64,000 nucleotides of DNA from Bacillota bacterium. Its GTDB lineage: Bacteria; Bacillota; Bacilli; Alicyclobacillales; SLC66. A model generated the notes under the pieces. That model saw only the letters and a list, made by a program, of their open reading frames with translations. It did no database searches and was not told the DNA's origin. The position numbers and the translations under genes were made by a program. This document shows positions 45,085 to 55,436 of this stretch, one piece after another; the stretch's first letter is position 1, and every line of letters begins with the position of its first letter. The stretch lies in contig JAJZEE010000001.1 of the NCBI GenBank assembly GCA_021805735.1, positions 1-64,000 of the forward strand. Reading direction: 5' to 3'.

Positions 45085-45726
45085 TCATCCATCGAAGGGA
45101 CGCAGCGCTGAGGCGATCGGAACAGCGGCCTCGGGGTCGTGCGTCAGTCTGGCGATGATGGAGGCGATCGTGAGTCGGTCGATGGCCGGCGCGGTCAAAT
45201 GACAGATGATCCGGTCGGTAAATTCGGCCGTCAACTGCCACCCCGGGTTTGCGAACAGTGATTGCGCCAGTTCGTACTGGCCGTATTGCAGGGAAAACTG
45301 ATAACTGTCGTGCGGTTCGTAGGTCATGAGCGACGCCTGCGAGAGCGCGTGCGCGACCGCGCCGCCATAAGCGCGCGCCAACCCGCCAGCGCCGAGCAGC
45401 ACACCGCCAAAGTAGCGGGTGACGATAGCCAGGATGTCAGTGACGTGCTGCTGTGTCAGAACATGCAGCATGGGTCGCCCCGCCGTACCGGACGGCTCCC
45501 CATCGTCGGCGGCGCGCTCCACGCCGTCTCTCAGGCGAAACGCGGTGCAGTGGTGGGACGCGTTCCAGTGTTCTTTTCTGGCGAGCGCCACCTGATGAAG
45601 GGCTTCCTGTTCGGTTTCTACTGGGTAGAGGCCACAGAGAAACCGGGACTTCTTCTCCACTATTTCAATATGGACAGGGTCCTTGATCGTGCGATAGGAT
45701 ACAAGCGGGCGCGCTGAATCATTCAT
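45085..45726 (-). CDS. YigZ/IMPACT (UPF0029) family protein
   Basis: EKKSRFLCGLYPVETEQEALHQV, DDGEPSGTAGRPMLHVL, VTRYFGGVLLGAGGLARAYGGAV. Confidence 0.94.
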   Translation of the reverse strand: MNDSARPLVSYRTIKDPVHIEIVEKKSRFLCGLYPVETEQEALHQVALARKEHWNASHHCTAFRLRDGVERAADDGEPSGTAGRPMLHVLTQQHVTDILAIVTRYFGGVLLGAGGLARAYGGAVAHALSQASLMTYEPHDSYQFSLQYGQYELAQSLFANPGWQLTAEFTDRIICHLTAPAIDRLTIASIIARLTHDPEAAVPIASALRPFDG

Positions 45727-45862
45727 AGCGATTCTCCCCGTGCCATTCTTCCTGACCGCCGCGTAGTTCCCGGCGGCGCCAGCGCCATTTGCGGTCCACC
45801 ATCTGTTGGCTATTGTACCATGAGCGTAGTTTCATGGAAGCGGGAGAAGCAGAACATGAGGG

Positions 45863-47065
45863 ATGGGTTCTATCGTGACTGAAACCACATATGATACACA
45901 GTTGGACCAAAACCACCTTGCCGGGCCGATTGTGCATGTCGTGGGCGCCGGCGAGTTTGGCGGAGCAGAGGCGCAGATCCTGGCGCTGCTCACAGAACTG
46001 CAGCGCAGGCGGGTGAACCTGGTCGTTGTCACCTATTACGAAGGAACATTTGCGCAAAGAGTAAAAGCAATCGGAATTCCCCTGTATACCTTACGAACGC
46101 GCACGCCATGGGGAGATTTTTATCAATTGCTCACCATCTGCCGCACAGTAAGGGCCGGACTTTTACATACTCATGGTGTCCGCGCCAGTCTTGCGGGGCG
46201 CTTTGCCGGTCGTCTGGCCGGTGTTCCGGTAGTCACCACGGTGCACAGCGACCTTTATTACGATTATGCTTCACCAGCCAAGCGCATCGTATTCATGGGA
46301 TTCGAGGCCATGACCAGGCGGCTGTCCCTGCGCGTCATCGCTGTGTCGGAAGCGCTGTCCAGAACATTGTTGGAGCGGGGCTACAGGCGAGAGCGACTGG
46401 TGGTGATTCGCAACGCGCTTGACGTGACCGCCGCAGATGCCGAGATCGCCAGAGTGCGCGAGGCGCCCCTGCGTCTGAGGTGTCAGTTGCGCGTACCGGA
46501 TCACGCGTATGTGGTTATATGCGTGGCCCGACTGCACGCCGTCAAACGACAGGATGTACTGATAGAAGCGGCTGCGCTGCTGCCTGCGGTCAACGACAGG
46601 CCCGTACATCTCGTTCTCGTCGGCGACGGAACGGAGGCGGACGGACTAAAGCGGTTGGCGCAGGACGGTCCGTCGGCAGACCGGGTACATTTCCTTGGGG
46701 CGCGCGGCGATGTGTTCGCGTTGCTCGCGGAAGCAGACGTGTTCGCACTTCCGTCACAAATGGAGGGCCTGCCGATCGCGCCGCTGGAAGCCATGCTATG
46801 CGGGCTTCCGGTGGTCGCCTCGCGCGTTGGCGGATTGCCGGAGATTGTGGTCGAGGGCGAGTCGGCCACGGGTGCGCTCGTCGCGCCAGGCGACGTTCAT
46901 GCGTTCGCGCAGGCGATGCGCTCGATTCTGGCGGAGGATGAGCGGCGGATTGCCATGGGTCAGCGGGCTGAACAGCGTGTGCGATCCCACTTTGCGCTTG
47001 CTCAAATGGTAGATATCACGGCTGAACTCTACGAAAACACGGAAAAAGCAGCGAAAAAAATGTAA
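45863..47065 (+). CDS. glycosyltransferase family 4 protein
   Basis: GEFGGAEAQILALL, CVARLHAVKRQDVLIEAAALL, LPSQMEGLPIAPLEAMLCGLPVVASRVGGLPEIV. Confidence 0.92.
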   Translation: MGSIVTETTYDTQLDQNHLAGPIVHVVGAGEFGGAEAQILALLTELQRRRVNLVVVTYYEGTFAQRVKAIGIPLYTLRTRTPWGDFYQLLTICRTVRAGLLHTHGVRASLAGRFAGRLAGVPVVTTVHSDLYYDYASPAKRIVFMGFEAMTRRLSLRVIAVSEALSRTLLERGYRRERLVVIRNALDVTAADAEIARVREAPLRLRCQLRVPDHAYVVICVARLHAVKRQDVLIEAAALLPAVNDRPVHLVLVGDGTEADGLKRLAQDGPSADRVHFLGARGDVFALLAEADVFALPSQMEGLPIAPLEAMLCGLPVVASRVGGLPEIVVEGESATGALVAPGDVHAFAQAMRSILAEDERRIAMGQRAEQRVRSHFALAQMVDITAELYENTEKAAKKM

Positions 47066-47390
47066 ATTGTGTGGAAAACGCATAAACCGGGTCAAAAAAT
47101 CTTGGTTTCTATCGTAATCTACCAACATGGCCGCCAAATTTCTGGTACACTGTACCTAACAACCGGGAACAACAGTCTGGGGCTTGGTATGAAGCGCGCT
47201 GTTCGAGCGATGATCCGTTCGGTTGAATAGTGCATAGATTCTACTAGGCACTCTGTTATTTTCCCGTGTTTCCAGTATCGAACGCTTTACGAGATGTGAG
47301 AGTCTCGTCTATAATGCAATGGCAGGCGAAACAAAAGGAAGAGCCGCCTGCGTGGCGCACGGCAGCGCGCCAAAGGGGCGCAAACACTCT

Positions 47391-47453
47391 CGGCGATGGT
47401 TGTGTAACCTTCGCCGCCCGAGAATCGTCTATTTATTTGTTAAGGATTCTCGG
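47391..47453 (+). promoter_or_regulatory. two tandem hairpins in S-layer gene leader
   Basis: CGGCGA-T-GGTT-GTGT-AACC-T-TCGCCG (47391-47416) and CCGAGAATC (47418-47426) / GATTCTCGG (47445-47453). Confidence 0.6.
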
Positions 47454-47728
47454 CGTGACAGCAGATTGTTGATGATGCAAGCAACTTAAACTGTACTGAG
47501 GGGAGGGATGTCATCCTGTGAGATACGCCCGATGAGAACTCGCTGCGTACGCTCGATTGGCGCGTGGGGACGGGGAGCGAGCAGTATGGCTCTAATTGCG
47601 GGTGCCGGCGCGGGACTCGGATACGGCTGCACAGGGACATGACACTACTTCGGTTCGCATGTTGTATGATGCATAGCATTCTCATCATTAAACGCTTTTA
47701 TTCTTGGCAACAAAGAGGAGGAACCGGA

Positions 47729-50700
47729 TTGAAACGCACGCTTTCCAGCATCGCTGCAGCAGCTCTCGTTATGGGTACGCTCGCTCCGGCCGCATTCGCG
47801 AGTACGTCGGCGTCGACTTACTCGGACATCACCGCACAGTACCAATTTGCGGCGCAGGACATCACGAATCTCAGTAACATGGGATATATCCATGGGTACA
47901 GCGACGGCACATTCCGTCCTGCCAGTTTCGTAACGCGCGGCCAACTGCTCGCCTACTTCTGGAACGTCGTCTCGCAAGGCGCAGTTCCCCAAGCGGACGC
48001 TCAAGTTTACGCTGACGTGGCTCCCGGCAACTGGGCTTTCAACTATGTCGGCGAAGGGTTCAGCAAAGGCTGGTTGAATCAGTACTGGCTCGGCATCAAG
48101 CCTGGCTATAACTTCAATGAGAACTATCATGCCTCGTACAGCGACGCCGCGTCGTACTTCGTCGCTGCGATGGAGAAATCCGGCATGATCACGTCGACAA
48201 ACGGCATGGCGCCGCTGGCGTTCGCGAAAGCCGCAGGCCTGTTCCAGGGCATCCCGGCCAGTGAAATGACCGCCAATCCGGTTTACATGGATCGCGCGTC
48301 GACCGCAGTATTCCTGTCCAACGTGATGGCGTTCATGAACGGCCAGTTGCTCCCTGCTGGCGCCACAGTCACAGTTGTGCCAACGAGCACCAACACGGCT
48401 CCAGGCACCACCGATCAACTGAACGTCTCAGTCAAGCTGGCTGACGGCAGCAGCTATACGCTTCCGAGCACGGCGGCCATTTCGTACTCCGTTGATAACA
48501 AAGCGGGCTTCATCAGCCCCGCGAACCAGCTTGTCGTAACAGCAGCCGGCACGTACAACGTTGTGGCGACTGTCGACGGCGTGCAATCCCAGCCAGTCGC
48601 GATCACCGCTTACGGCGCTATCGCCAATGTGAAGCTGTCCGCCACAACCACCAGCCCGGTTGCAAACGGCGTGTCGTCTGACACGATCACCGCAACGGCT
48701 GTCGACGCGAACGGCAACACGGTCGGCAACTTCACAGGCACTGTGATCATGTCGATGACTGGAACCGGCACCTCGCCTGCTTTGAGCACAGCCCAGGCGA
48801 CCGATGCGGCGGCCAACTCAAATGGCACGTACACGCTGACATTCACCAACGGCGTCGCTACGTTCAATGTTATCTCGGGCACCACGCCGGGCGTGACATC
48901 GACGTACACATCCTCTTACACGCCGAGCGGCAGCACTGTCGCGCAAACCGCGACGCTGAACCTGACCACGGCGCAACAGCAGGCGACTGCGTTGCAGGTA
49001 ACGCCGGTCAACAAGTATATCAGTTCAAACGTCGCAACCCCGACCACGTTCAACGTGCAGGTGGTTGACCAAACGGGCAATCCGATGTTGAGCGGCACCT
49101 ATCCATTCACCGTCGCGGTGTCCGGTCCTGCCTCGTACTCCGGCCCGACGACGGGTGTGTTCTTCGGCAACGGCAGCACTGCTCCGGCGCCTGCAACAGT
49201 GTCGGTGACCTCTGAGCAGGGTGTGACCGGGACGATTTCGGTAACCGCCAGCGCACAGGGTTTGACTGCCGGCTCCGGCAGCACGCAGTCAGTCATTGCG
49301 GGAGCGGCCGTCAAGATCGCCGCGACTGAAACGGCAGGCGTCACGTCCTTCGCGGAAGGCGCAGGCAACGGCTTGTCCTACACCTTGACCGGCGCTGATG
49401 TGAACGGTTATCCGACCGCCTTCCCGACGGCAAGCGGACCTTTCAATGTGTATGTGACAAACTCCAGCAACGCATCGGCTTCGAACATCCTGGTGAACGG
49501 TCAGGCGCAGGGCACCAATGGCGTTGCGCTCGGCGCCAGCCAAACGCTGCAAATCACCGATACGAACGCCGGCGCTGATGCGGGAACCTACACGGTCGCA
49601 ATCAAGGATGCCAGCGGCAACACCTGGTCGACCTTCCAGTTCACTGAAACGGCGACTACGGCAACTGTGCTGAATCTCTCGTCAGGTTCGCAGTATGTGT
49701 CGGAAGCTGCGCCGACCACCACGGTCAGCGCGCAGGTTTCGGACGTGTTTGGCAACGCAGTGAGCACGGCCGGCGTTCCGGTCACGTTTACTGTAGCTGG
49801 CTCGCCTGGCACGGGAACGTTCAGCGGCGGCACCACCACCGTCACTGTGGACACAAGCGCAAACGGCGTTGCAACAGCTACGCTCAACATGCAGCCGTAC
49901 GCTGGCGAAACCTATACAGTGCAAGCTGCAGCAACTGGTTACACGGTGAAACCGTCCACGATCGGAATCACAGTCGAACCGACAGTGGCCAGTCAGGCGA
50001 CCGTCACTTTGGCCGGACCGGGCGGCGCGACCATCGTGACTTCCAGCAACACACCGACCGTTACGGGCACGGTGTATCTGAAAGACCCGTACGGCAACCC
50101 CGTCAACGCGGCGCAAACCGTGACGGTGGCCATCACCGGCGGTCTGACGATCAACAGCATCGGCGGCGGCGGGTCGCTGGCCTCCGGCACTACGCTTGCG
50201 GGCGGCGCTCCCTACACGGTTAACGTGTCAGGCGGTCAATTTACCTTCACGGCGACCCCGACCTCGGTGGGCGACGCGACGGTGAGCGTCACTGACACTT
50301 CGGTTACGCCAAACGTGTCTGGCAGCGGTTCGATTCTGATCAATGCCAACACGCAAGTGGCTGGATTCGCATTCTTCAACTCGTCCGGCCAGGAGATTTC
50401 GGGAAGCAACGAACTGTCTGTTGCGGCCAACACGCCTCAGGAAGTTTGGCTGAAGCCTGTCGACGTCAACGGCAACCCGATCACCTCCAACGCCCCGGCG
50501 ACGGTGCAGTTCCTCGACGGCACCACTGCCGGCAACGCAGGATCCTTCCGGATCGGCGCTTCAGACGCGGCGAGTGTCTCGAGCTACTCAGTACCGGCTG
50601 GCACGGTGGCCATCCCTGTGTGGTACGTCAACAGCAACGCGGGCAACAGCGGCAACGTCACGAGCTACGATCTGTCGACCGCGTCGGCGTTGGTAACGAC

Positions 50701-50977
50701 GAACTTCCCGGCCTCCAGCACCACGGTCATGAGTTCCGTGTACGCCTACCAGGCTGCGGTGACTCTGTCCGACTTCAACGGCGGTCTGAGCGCGTACACC
50801 GGCACAGTGAATCCGCAAAGCTTTACGGTCACGGGCTACACGTATACAACCTCGAATGCGCCGACGAATGGTCAGTTCACTGTGACCGCGTCCGCGACAC
50901 CTGGTGTGTATGATGTGACCATCTACACCAATTCAGGAACACTGACGAGCCCACCGAGCATCGGTTACACGTTCTAA
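47729..50977 (+). CDS. S-layer protein with N-terminal SLH domains and Ig-like (Big/invasin-type) repeats
   Basis: Signal peptide LKRTLSSIAAAALVMGTLAPAAFAS; SLH motif NMGYIHGYSDGTFRPASFVTRGQLLAYF; Thr/Ser/Gly-rich beta repeats; TTG 47729 after AGAGGAGGAACC. Confidence 0.9.
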   Translation: MKRTLSSIAAAALVMGTLAPAAFASTSASTYSDITAQYQFAAQDITNLSNMGYIHGYSDGTFRPASFVTRGQLLAYFWNVVSQGAVPQADAQVYADVAPGNWAFNYVGEGFSKGWLNQYWLGIKPGYNFNENYHASYSDAASYFVAAMEKSGMITSTNGMAPLAFAKAAGLFQGIPASEMTANPVYMDRASTAVFLSNVMAFMNGQLLPAGATVTVVPTSTNTAPGTTDQLNVSVKLADGSSYTLPSTAAISYSVDNKAGFISPANQLVVTAAGTYNVVATVDGVQSQPVAITAYGAIANVKLSATTTSPVANGVSSDTITATAVDANGNTVGNFTGTVIMSMTGTGTSPALSTAQATDAAANSNGTYTLTFTNGVATFNVISGTTPGVTSTYTSSYTPSGSTVAQTATLNLTTAQQQATALQVTPVNKYISSNVATPTTFNVQVVDQTGNPMLSGTYPFTVAVSGPASYSGPTTGVFFGNGSTAPAPATVSVTSEQGVTGTISVTASAQGLTAGSGSTQSVIAGAAVKIAATETAGVTSFAEGAGNGLSYTLTGADVNGYPTAFPTASGPFNVYVTNSSNASASNILVNGQAQGTNGVALGASQTLQITDTNAGADAGTYTVAIKDASGNTWSTFQFTETATTATVLNLSSGSQYVSEAAPTTTVSAQVSDVFGNAVSTAGVPVTFTVAGSPGTGTFSGGTTTVTVDTSANGVATATLNMQPYAGETYTVQAAATGYTVKPSTIGITVEPTVASQATVTLAGPGGATIVTSSNTPTVTGTVYLKDPYGNPVNAAQTVTVAITGGLTINSIGGGGSLASGTTLAGGAPYTVNVSGGQFTFTATPTSVGDATVSVTDTSVTPNVSGSGSILINANTQVAGFAFFNSSGQEISGSNELSVAANTPQEVWLKPVDVNGNPITSNAPATVQFLDGTTAGNAGSFRIGASDAASVSSYSVPAGTVAIPVWYVNSNAGNSGNVTSYDLSTASALVTTNFPASSTTVMSSVYAYQAAVTLSDFNGGLSAYTGTVNPQSFTVTGYTYTTSNAPTNGQFTVTASATPGVYDVTIYTNSGTLTSPPSIGYTF

Positions 50978-51013
50978 AGAGTAACGGTGGATGAGCAGTA
51001 CCCCAGCGGCAAG

Positions 51014-51048
51014 GCAAAGGCTGAGAGTGCACCACTCTCAGCCTTTGC
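51014..51048 (+). terminator. stem-loop downstream of S-layer gene
   Basis: GCAAAGGCTGAGAGTG-CAC-CACTCTCAGCCTTTGC, perfect 16-bp stem, 3-nt loop, no T tract. Confidence 0.75.
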
Positions 51049-51128
51049 TGTAGCTTGCGGAGCGCGTGATTTATGTCCGAAGTCAATTATTCTACTGATC
51101 GTCATTTTCATGTTAGGAGGCAACTCCC

Positions 51129-53510
51129 TTGCGCATCCGATTTCCCACCATCGCAGTATCGGCTTCCCAAGAAACCCCTGTTTGGCGACTCTGGGTATTT
51201 GTTGTTCTTTTACTGACGGTCGTTACTGTCAGTCCATGGTTCACCGCGCTCTTCTTCCCGCCCGCTTCGACGGTCGTATCGACTGTCATAACCCTGTTGT
51301 GCGTGATGGCGATCCGGTACAGAAGGCTGCCGGTTTCCGCAGGCAATCCTGTTGTGTGGGCGCTGGTGTTGGCCGCCTACATGGCCTTAACCAATTTGTG
51401 GGCAGCATCCGCTTTGCTGTCTCTTCAGGTGACTGTCATGCAGGTGTCGGCGATTCTCTTCTTTGTCGCTGTATCGCAGTGGGGAATGCGCGTGGGGCGC
51501 CTGTATACGATTGCCGCATCTATAATTGGCATCGCTTTATACATCTATGGCATGGGCGCGCAAGTGGGTTGGTGGAAGGCAGTCGACGCGGTCTACGGCA
51601 AGCATCTGTTGGCGTCCGTGTTTGAGTACCACAACACGTTTGGCGCAATTGAACTGGCGATTGCCGTATTTGCGTTTATGGCGCGCCCGACACATAAATC
51701 GCAGTGGGGCGAGAACGCTCTTGCGTGGTTAACTTTTATCATTGGTCTGGATGCAGTGCTCGGCAGTTACTCCCGGGTTGCATGGGCGTTCACCCCTTTT
51801 GCGCTGATTGCCGTCTTTTGGATCAAGGCGCGGCTGGAGAAATCCCTTCGGTCAGTCGGAGTCGGTGTCATGTCTCTTATCGTTTCAGCGGCGAGCGGCG
51901 TTTATGCGATCAAGGTCCTGGAAACCGCATCGTCCAAAGACTTTGTTCTATCCGCGCTCATGGCCATTTGTGGAAGCGCAGTTCTCACCGTACTTGAGAC
52001 CAAATACTCAGGCATCATCGTGAGCAGAAATAAGCTGCGCATAACCGCCGGTCTATTTGTGGTCCTCATCGCGGCCGCGCTATACATAGTGAGACATCAT
52101 CTGGCACACTCGGCAGCCTCGATCGCCACCCGGTTGCACAGTATTTCGCTGAGCAGCGTCAGTCTTCAGGAGCGGTTTTACTATTATCGCAACGCGATGG
52201 CGATCTGGAAGAGCAGTCCCGTCTTTGGCAGCGGCGGCGCCACATGGACCGCGAAGTACCAGGCGTTTCAAACGCTCCCCTACGTGTCTGAGCAGGTACA
52301 CAGTTCTGTCCTTGACCAACTTCTAAATGGGGGCGTCATAGGGTTGGCCCTGGAGTTGACGGTCTTTGGCCTAGCCCTCGCGACCGTGCTCCGAGGGGCG
52401 CGGCGCCTCGTCAACCAGGAGCAGCGGACGCTTCTGCTGGCGAGCTTCCTGGCCGCAGCCGTCATGCTGGCACACTCATGCGTTGACTTCGACTTTGCCT
52501 TTGGTTTTTATCAATATATGTTTTGGGGATTTCTCGGATTGGCTATGAGCATGGTCCTTGTTGCCCCGACGCTGCCCGAAGCGATCCGACAGGCGCCCGT
52601 ACCTTCCGCAACATCAACTATTGAGTGGAAGAAAATGCGCGAAGACAATGCTCTTCGGACGGCATTGGACAAGCGTTTGACGGTGCTAAAACGGTCCACC
52701 ATCGCTGTGGCGGCTGCAGTGGGCGGAGTGACGCTCGCGCTGTCTGGAACCTTGGCGGCCGCGCAAATCCTCACGGGCGACTCCACACAACCTGGTCTGG
52801 CGATCGATTCCCAACTCAATCTAACACAGATGGCCTCAACACTGGCTCCTTACAGTCCGGATCCATACCTCTCGCTAGCCCAATATGACATGGAAACCGC
52901 TCAGTCTGCCCAAGATCCCTCCCTTTACAGGCAAGCCTGGAATAATGTGTCGGCTGCCGCTGCGGTGGCGCCATGGGATCCGACAGTACAAACACGGGCG
53001 GCGATTCTCGCCTATAACCTCGGCAACGGTTCCGCGGCGCTCAAATTCGCGCAGCGTGCCTACCGCGACGCACCCTTTAGTTCGCTTGGATTTCGCACTT
53101 TGCTTGGACTCACTATGTGGAACGGCGCTGCGACCCTGCGAACCAATCCGCGGGCAGGCAGGGCGGAACTGCAACGGGTCCAGCACTTGTACAGACAATT
53201 TGTCCAGCAGTCGAAGATTGTCAATCTTGCGCTATTTCCTACGGCCATTCCACTGCGGACCGACGCGCCCATTCAAGTGTACCGCGGGGCGAGTGATTAC
53301 CTGCTGGGGCACTACAGGCAATCGCTCGCGGTTATGAATCCATTCTTGAAGATTGATCGCGATCAGGCAGCAGTGAACATTTATGAAATTGTGACCGTTC
53401 TGGACGATGCGAAACTGCACATCGCGAACAAGGCGACTGTCTTTTTCAAAAAGCAGATCCTTGCGAATGCGTCCGCTGCAGCCGAGTACACTTACCTCTC
53501 GCATGCGTAA
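51129..53510 (+). CDS. O-antigen ligase-like (Wzy_C) membrane protein with C-terminal repeat domain
   Basis: Many TM segments, VFEYHNTFGAIELAIAV and MLAHSCVDFDFAF motifs, TPR-like C-terminus; TTG start after TAGGAGG. Confidence 0.82.
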   Translation: MRIRFPTIAVSASQETPVWRLWVFVVLLLTVVTVSPWFTALFFPPASTVVSTVITLLCVMAIRYRRLPVSAGNPVVWALVLAAYMALTNLWAASALLSLQVTVMQVSAILFFVAVSQWGMRVGRLYTIAASIIGIALYIYGMGAQVGWWKAVDAVYGKHLLASVFEYHNTFGAIELAIAVFAFMARPTHKSQWGENALAWLTFIIGLDAVLGSYSRVAWAFTPFALIAVFWIKARLEKSLRSVGVGVMSLIVSAASGVYAIKVLETASSKDFVLSALMAICGSAVLTVLETKYSGIIVSRNKLRITAGLFVVLIAAALYIVRHHLAHSAASIATRLHSISLSSVSLQERFYYYRNAMAIWKSSPVFGSGGATWTAKYQAFQTLPYVSEQVHSSVLDQLLNGGVIGLALELTVFGLALATVLRGARRLVNQEQRTLLLASFLAAAVMLAHSCVDFDFAFGFYQYMFWGFLGLAMSMVLVAPTLPEAIRQAPVPSATSTIEWKKMREDNALRTALDKRLTVLKRSTIAVAAAVGGVTLALSGTLAAAQILTGDSTQPGLAIDSQLNLTQMASTLAPYSPDPYLSLAQYDMETAQSAQDPSLYRQAWNNVSAAAAVAPWDPTVQTRAAILAYNLGNGSAALKFAQRAYRDAPFSSLGFRTLLGLTMWNGAATLRTNPRAGRAELQRVQHLYRQFVQQSKIVNLALFPTAIPLRTDAPIQVYRGASDYLLGHYRQSLAVMNPFLKIDRDQAAVNIYEIVTVLDDAKLHIANKATVFFKKQILANASAAAEYTYLSHA

Positions 53511-53616
53511 GCGTTTATTGTCAATGCCTGTCGAATTTGATAGCATAGACACGTAGATTCATAGAGCCGTCATAGCGAGGGCCAGACATCTTTGATCATG
53601 CAAGGAGTCCTAAAGA

Positions 53617-55167
53617 GTGCTGCGCAGACATCAGTCTTTCCTGAATAAACTATATGCACTGCTTGACTCAGTCATGGTACTGGTTGCTTTGTTGTTGGCC
53701 TGGTTTTTGCGTTTTCGGACCAACCTTCTGCCCCAGTTCCAGGCGCTTACGTTCGCTGACTACATGTCCATTCTCCTGGCGGCCGTTCCTGCGCTCGTCC
53801 TGAGTTCCGCCCTTCTGGGCCTATATGGAACATCGCGCTCCAACTCCATGCGGACGATCGCCGGGCAAACGGTCAAGAGCGCCGTTGCCATGGCGCTTGT
53901 CGTCATGAGTCTGCTGTACTTCAATCACCAGGTGCATTATTCGCGAGCCGTTCTGTTTTTCTTCGTGACATTCACCTGGCTGCTTGTGGTTGGAGCTCGC
54001 TTCACAGTACGTCTGGTGATGCGAACCGCGCGCAGGCGCGGATTCAACCGCAAGTACCTCCTGTTGGTGGGAGCTACCGCATCGTCACTGACTTTCGCAA
54101 AGAGAGTCATGGCTCAGGAGGATCTCGGCTATGAAATTGTTGGCTACGTAACAGGCGATTCTCCGGATCCGAGGAATGAGGGTCGGACGCTCGAACCCGA
54201 ACCGCGAGTAACCGCGACAGCAGGGAAAATCGCGAGTCCACTGCGCGAGAAGACTCTTCACGCACTGCGCGCGGCGGCCGACGAGCAGGCTGCGGATCTG
54301 CGCACCGCCAGGCATGTCGGTCTGGATCGCCTAGGGGTCTCTCATCTGGGTTCGATCGCGAGTCTGGACTCGATATTGGCAACCCGAATCATTGATCACG
54401 TCGTAATAACACTTGCCAACCGTGGTGATTCGCAACTGTCTGAGGTTATAGACATCGCGGCGCTCCACGGTGTTCACGCCATTCTGGTTCCCGATTTCCT
54501 GGATATCCTGCCGAGTAGACCCCGCTTCGACGAATTTGCGGGCCTGCCTATCGTGGACACCCATTATACACCGCTTGACGATATGATTAACGCCATATTT
54601 AAAAGAGCATTTGACATAGTATTTTCATGTTTTGTGCTCGTCCTTGGATCACCCCTGTTTCTGATCCTCTCCTTACTGGTCAGGTGGTCTTCGCCGGGGC
54701 CGGTCATGTTCTCGCAGGAACGTCTGGGGAAGAACCGCAGACCGTTTCGTATGTACAAATTCAGAACGATGGTCCACGAAGACCCCGACGAACTGGATAC
54801 TGGGTGGACAGTGCCCGGTGACCCCAGGAGAACCTTGGTGGGGCGTTTCTTACGTCGTACGAGTCTCGATGAGTTGCCGCAATTTTTCAATGTCCTTAAA
54901 GGCGACATGAGCGTGATCGGACCTCGCCCGGAACGTCCGTATTTTGCCGAGCGGTTTCGCGACGATGTTCCGAAGTATATGATCAAGCACAGAGTTCGAC
55001 CGGGGATCACCGGCTGGGCGCAGGTTAACGGGCTGCGTGGAGACACCAGCATCGAGGAACGCATCAAGTACGACCTGCGCTATATCGAACACTGGACGTT
55101 CTCGTGGGATCTGCGCATAATCGGCCTTACCATGCTGAGGGGATTCCGCGACAAGAACGCGTGCTAG
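53617..55167 (+). CDS. exopolysaccharide biosynthesis polyprenyl glycosylphosphotransferase (initiating sugar transferase)
   Basis: FKRAFDIVFSCFVLVLGSPLFLILSLLVRWSSPGPVMFSQERLGKNRRPFRMYKFRTM...RRTSLDELPQFFNVLKGDMSVIGPRPERP. Confidence 0.95.
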   Translation: MLRRHQSFLNKLYALLDSVMVLVALLLAWFLRFRTNLLPQFQALTFADYMSILLAAVPALVLSSALLGLYGTSRSNSMRTIAGQTVKSAVAMALVVMSLLYFNHQVHYSRAVLFFFVTFTWLLVVGARFTVRLVMRTARRRGFNRKYLLLVGATASSLTFAKRVMAQEDLGYEIVGYVTGDSPDPRNEGRTLEPEPRVTATAGKIASPLREKTLHALRAAADEQAADLRTARHVGLDRLGVSHLGSIASLDSILATRIIDHVVITLANRGDSQLSEVIDIAALHGVHAILVPDFLDILPSRPRFDEFAGLPIVDTHYTPLDDMINAIFKRAFDIVFSCFVLVLGSPLFLILSLLVRWSSPGPVMFSQERLGKNRRPFRMYKFRTMVHEDPDELDTGWTVPGDPRRTLVGRFLRRTSLDELPQFFNVLKGDMSVIGPRPERPYFAERFRDDVPKYMIKHRVRPGITGWAQVNGLRGDTSIEERIKYDLRYIEHWTFSWDLRIIGLTMLRGFRDKNAC

Positions 55168-55436
55168 GGAACATGTGATATACATAAACAGTATACGACG
55201 CGCTGGGAAGCAGACAGCGCAAGTTCAAATCACTTGCTTGCCGATAGCTTATAGACTATGATCAGCAGTATCGTGTAGCATTTGATGGTAAAATGGCGGT
55301 CGTCGCTTTCTCAAAGTCATCTTGTGCTCAACAGGGGTACGGGAGGCCAGCGGGAGGCTCAAAACTGTTCAGTCAGACCGTCAGTCAGATCGCCAGATCG
55401 TTGTTTGCTGGCTTAGATGTCTCGGAGGTGTATTCG

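Noticed and set aside
50987-51625. Plus ORF 50987-51625
   Set aside because: Overlaps the start of the O-antigen-ligase-like gene in another frame and spans the S-layer terminator hairpin.
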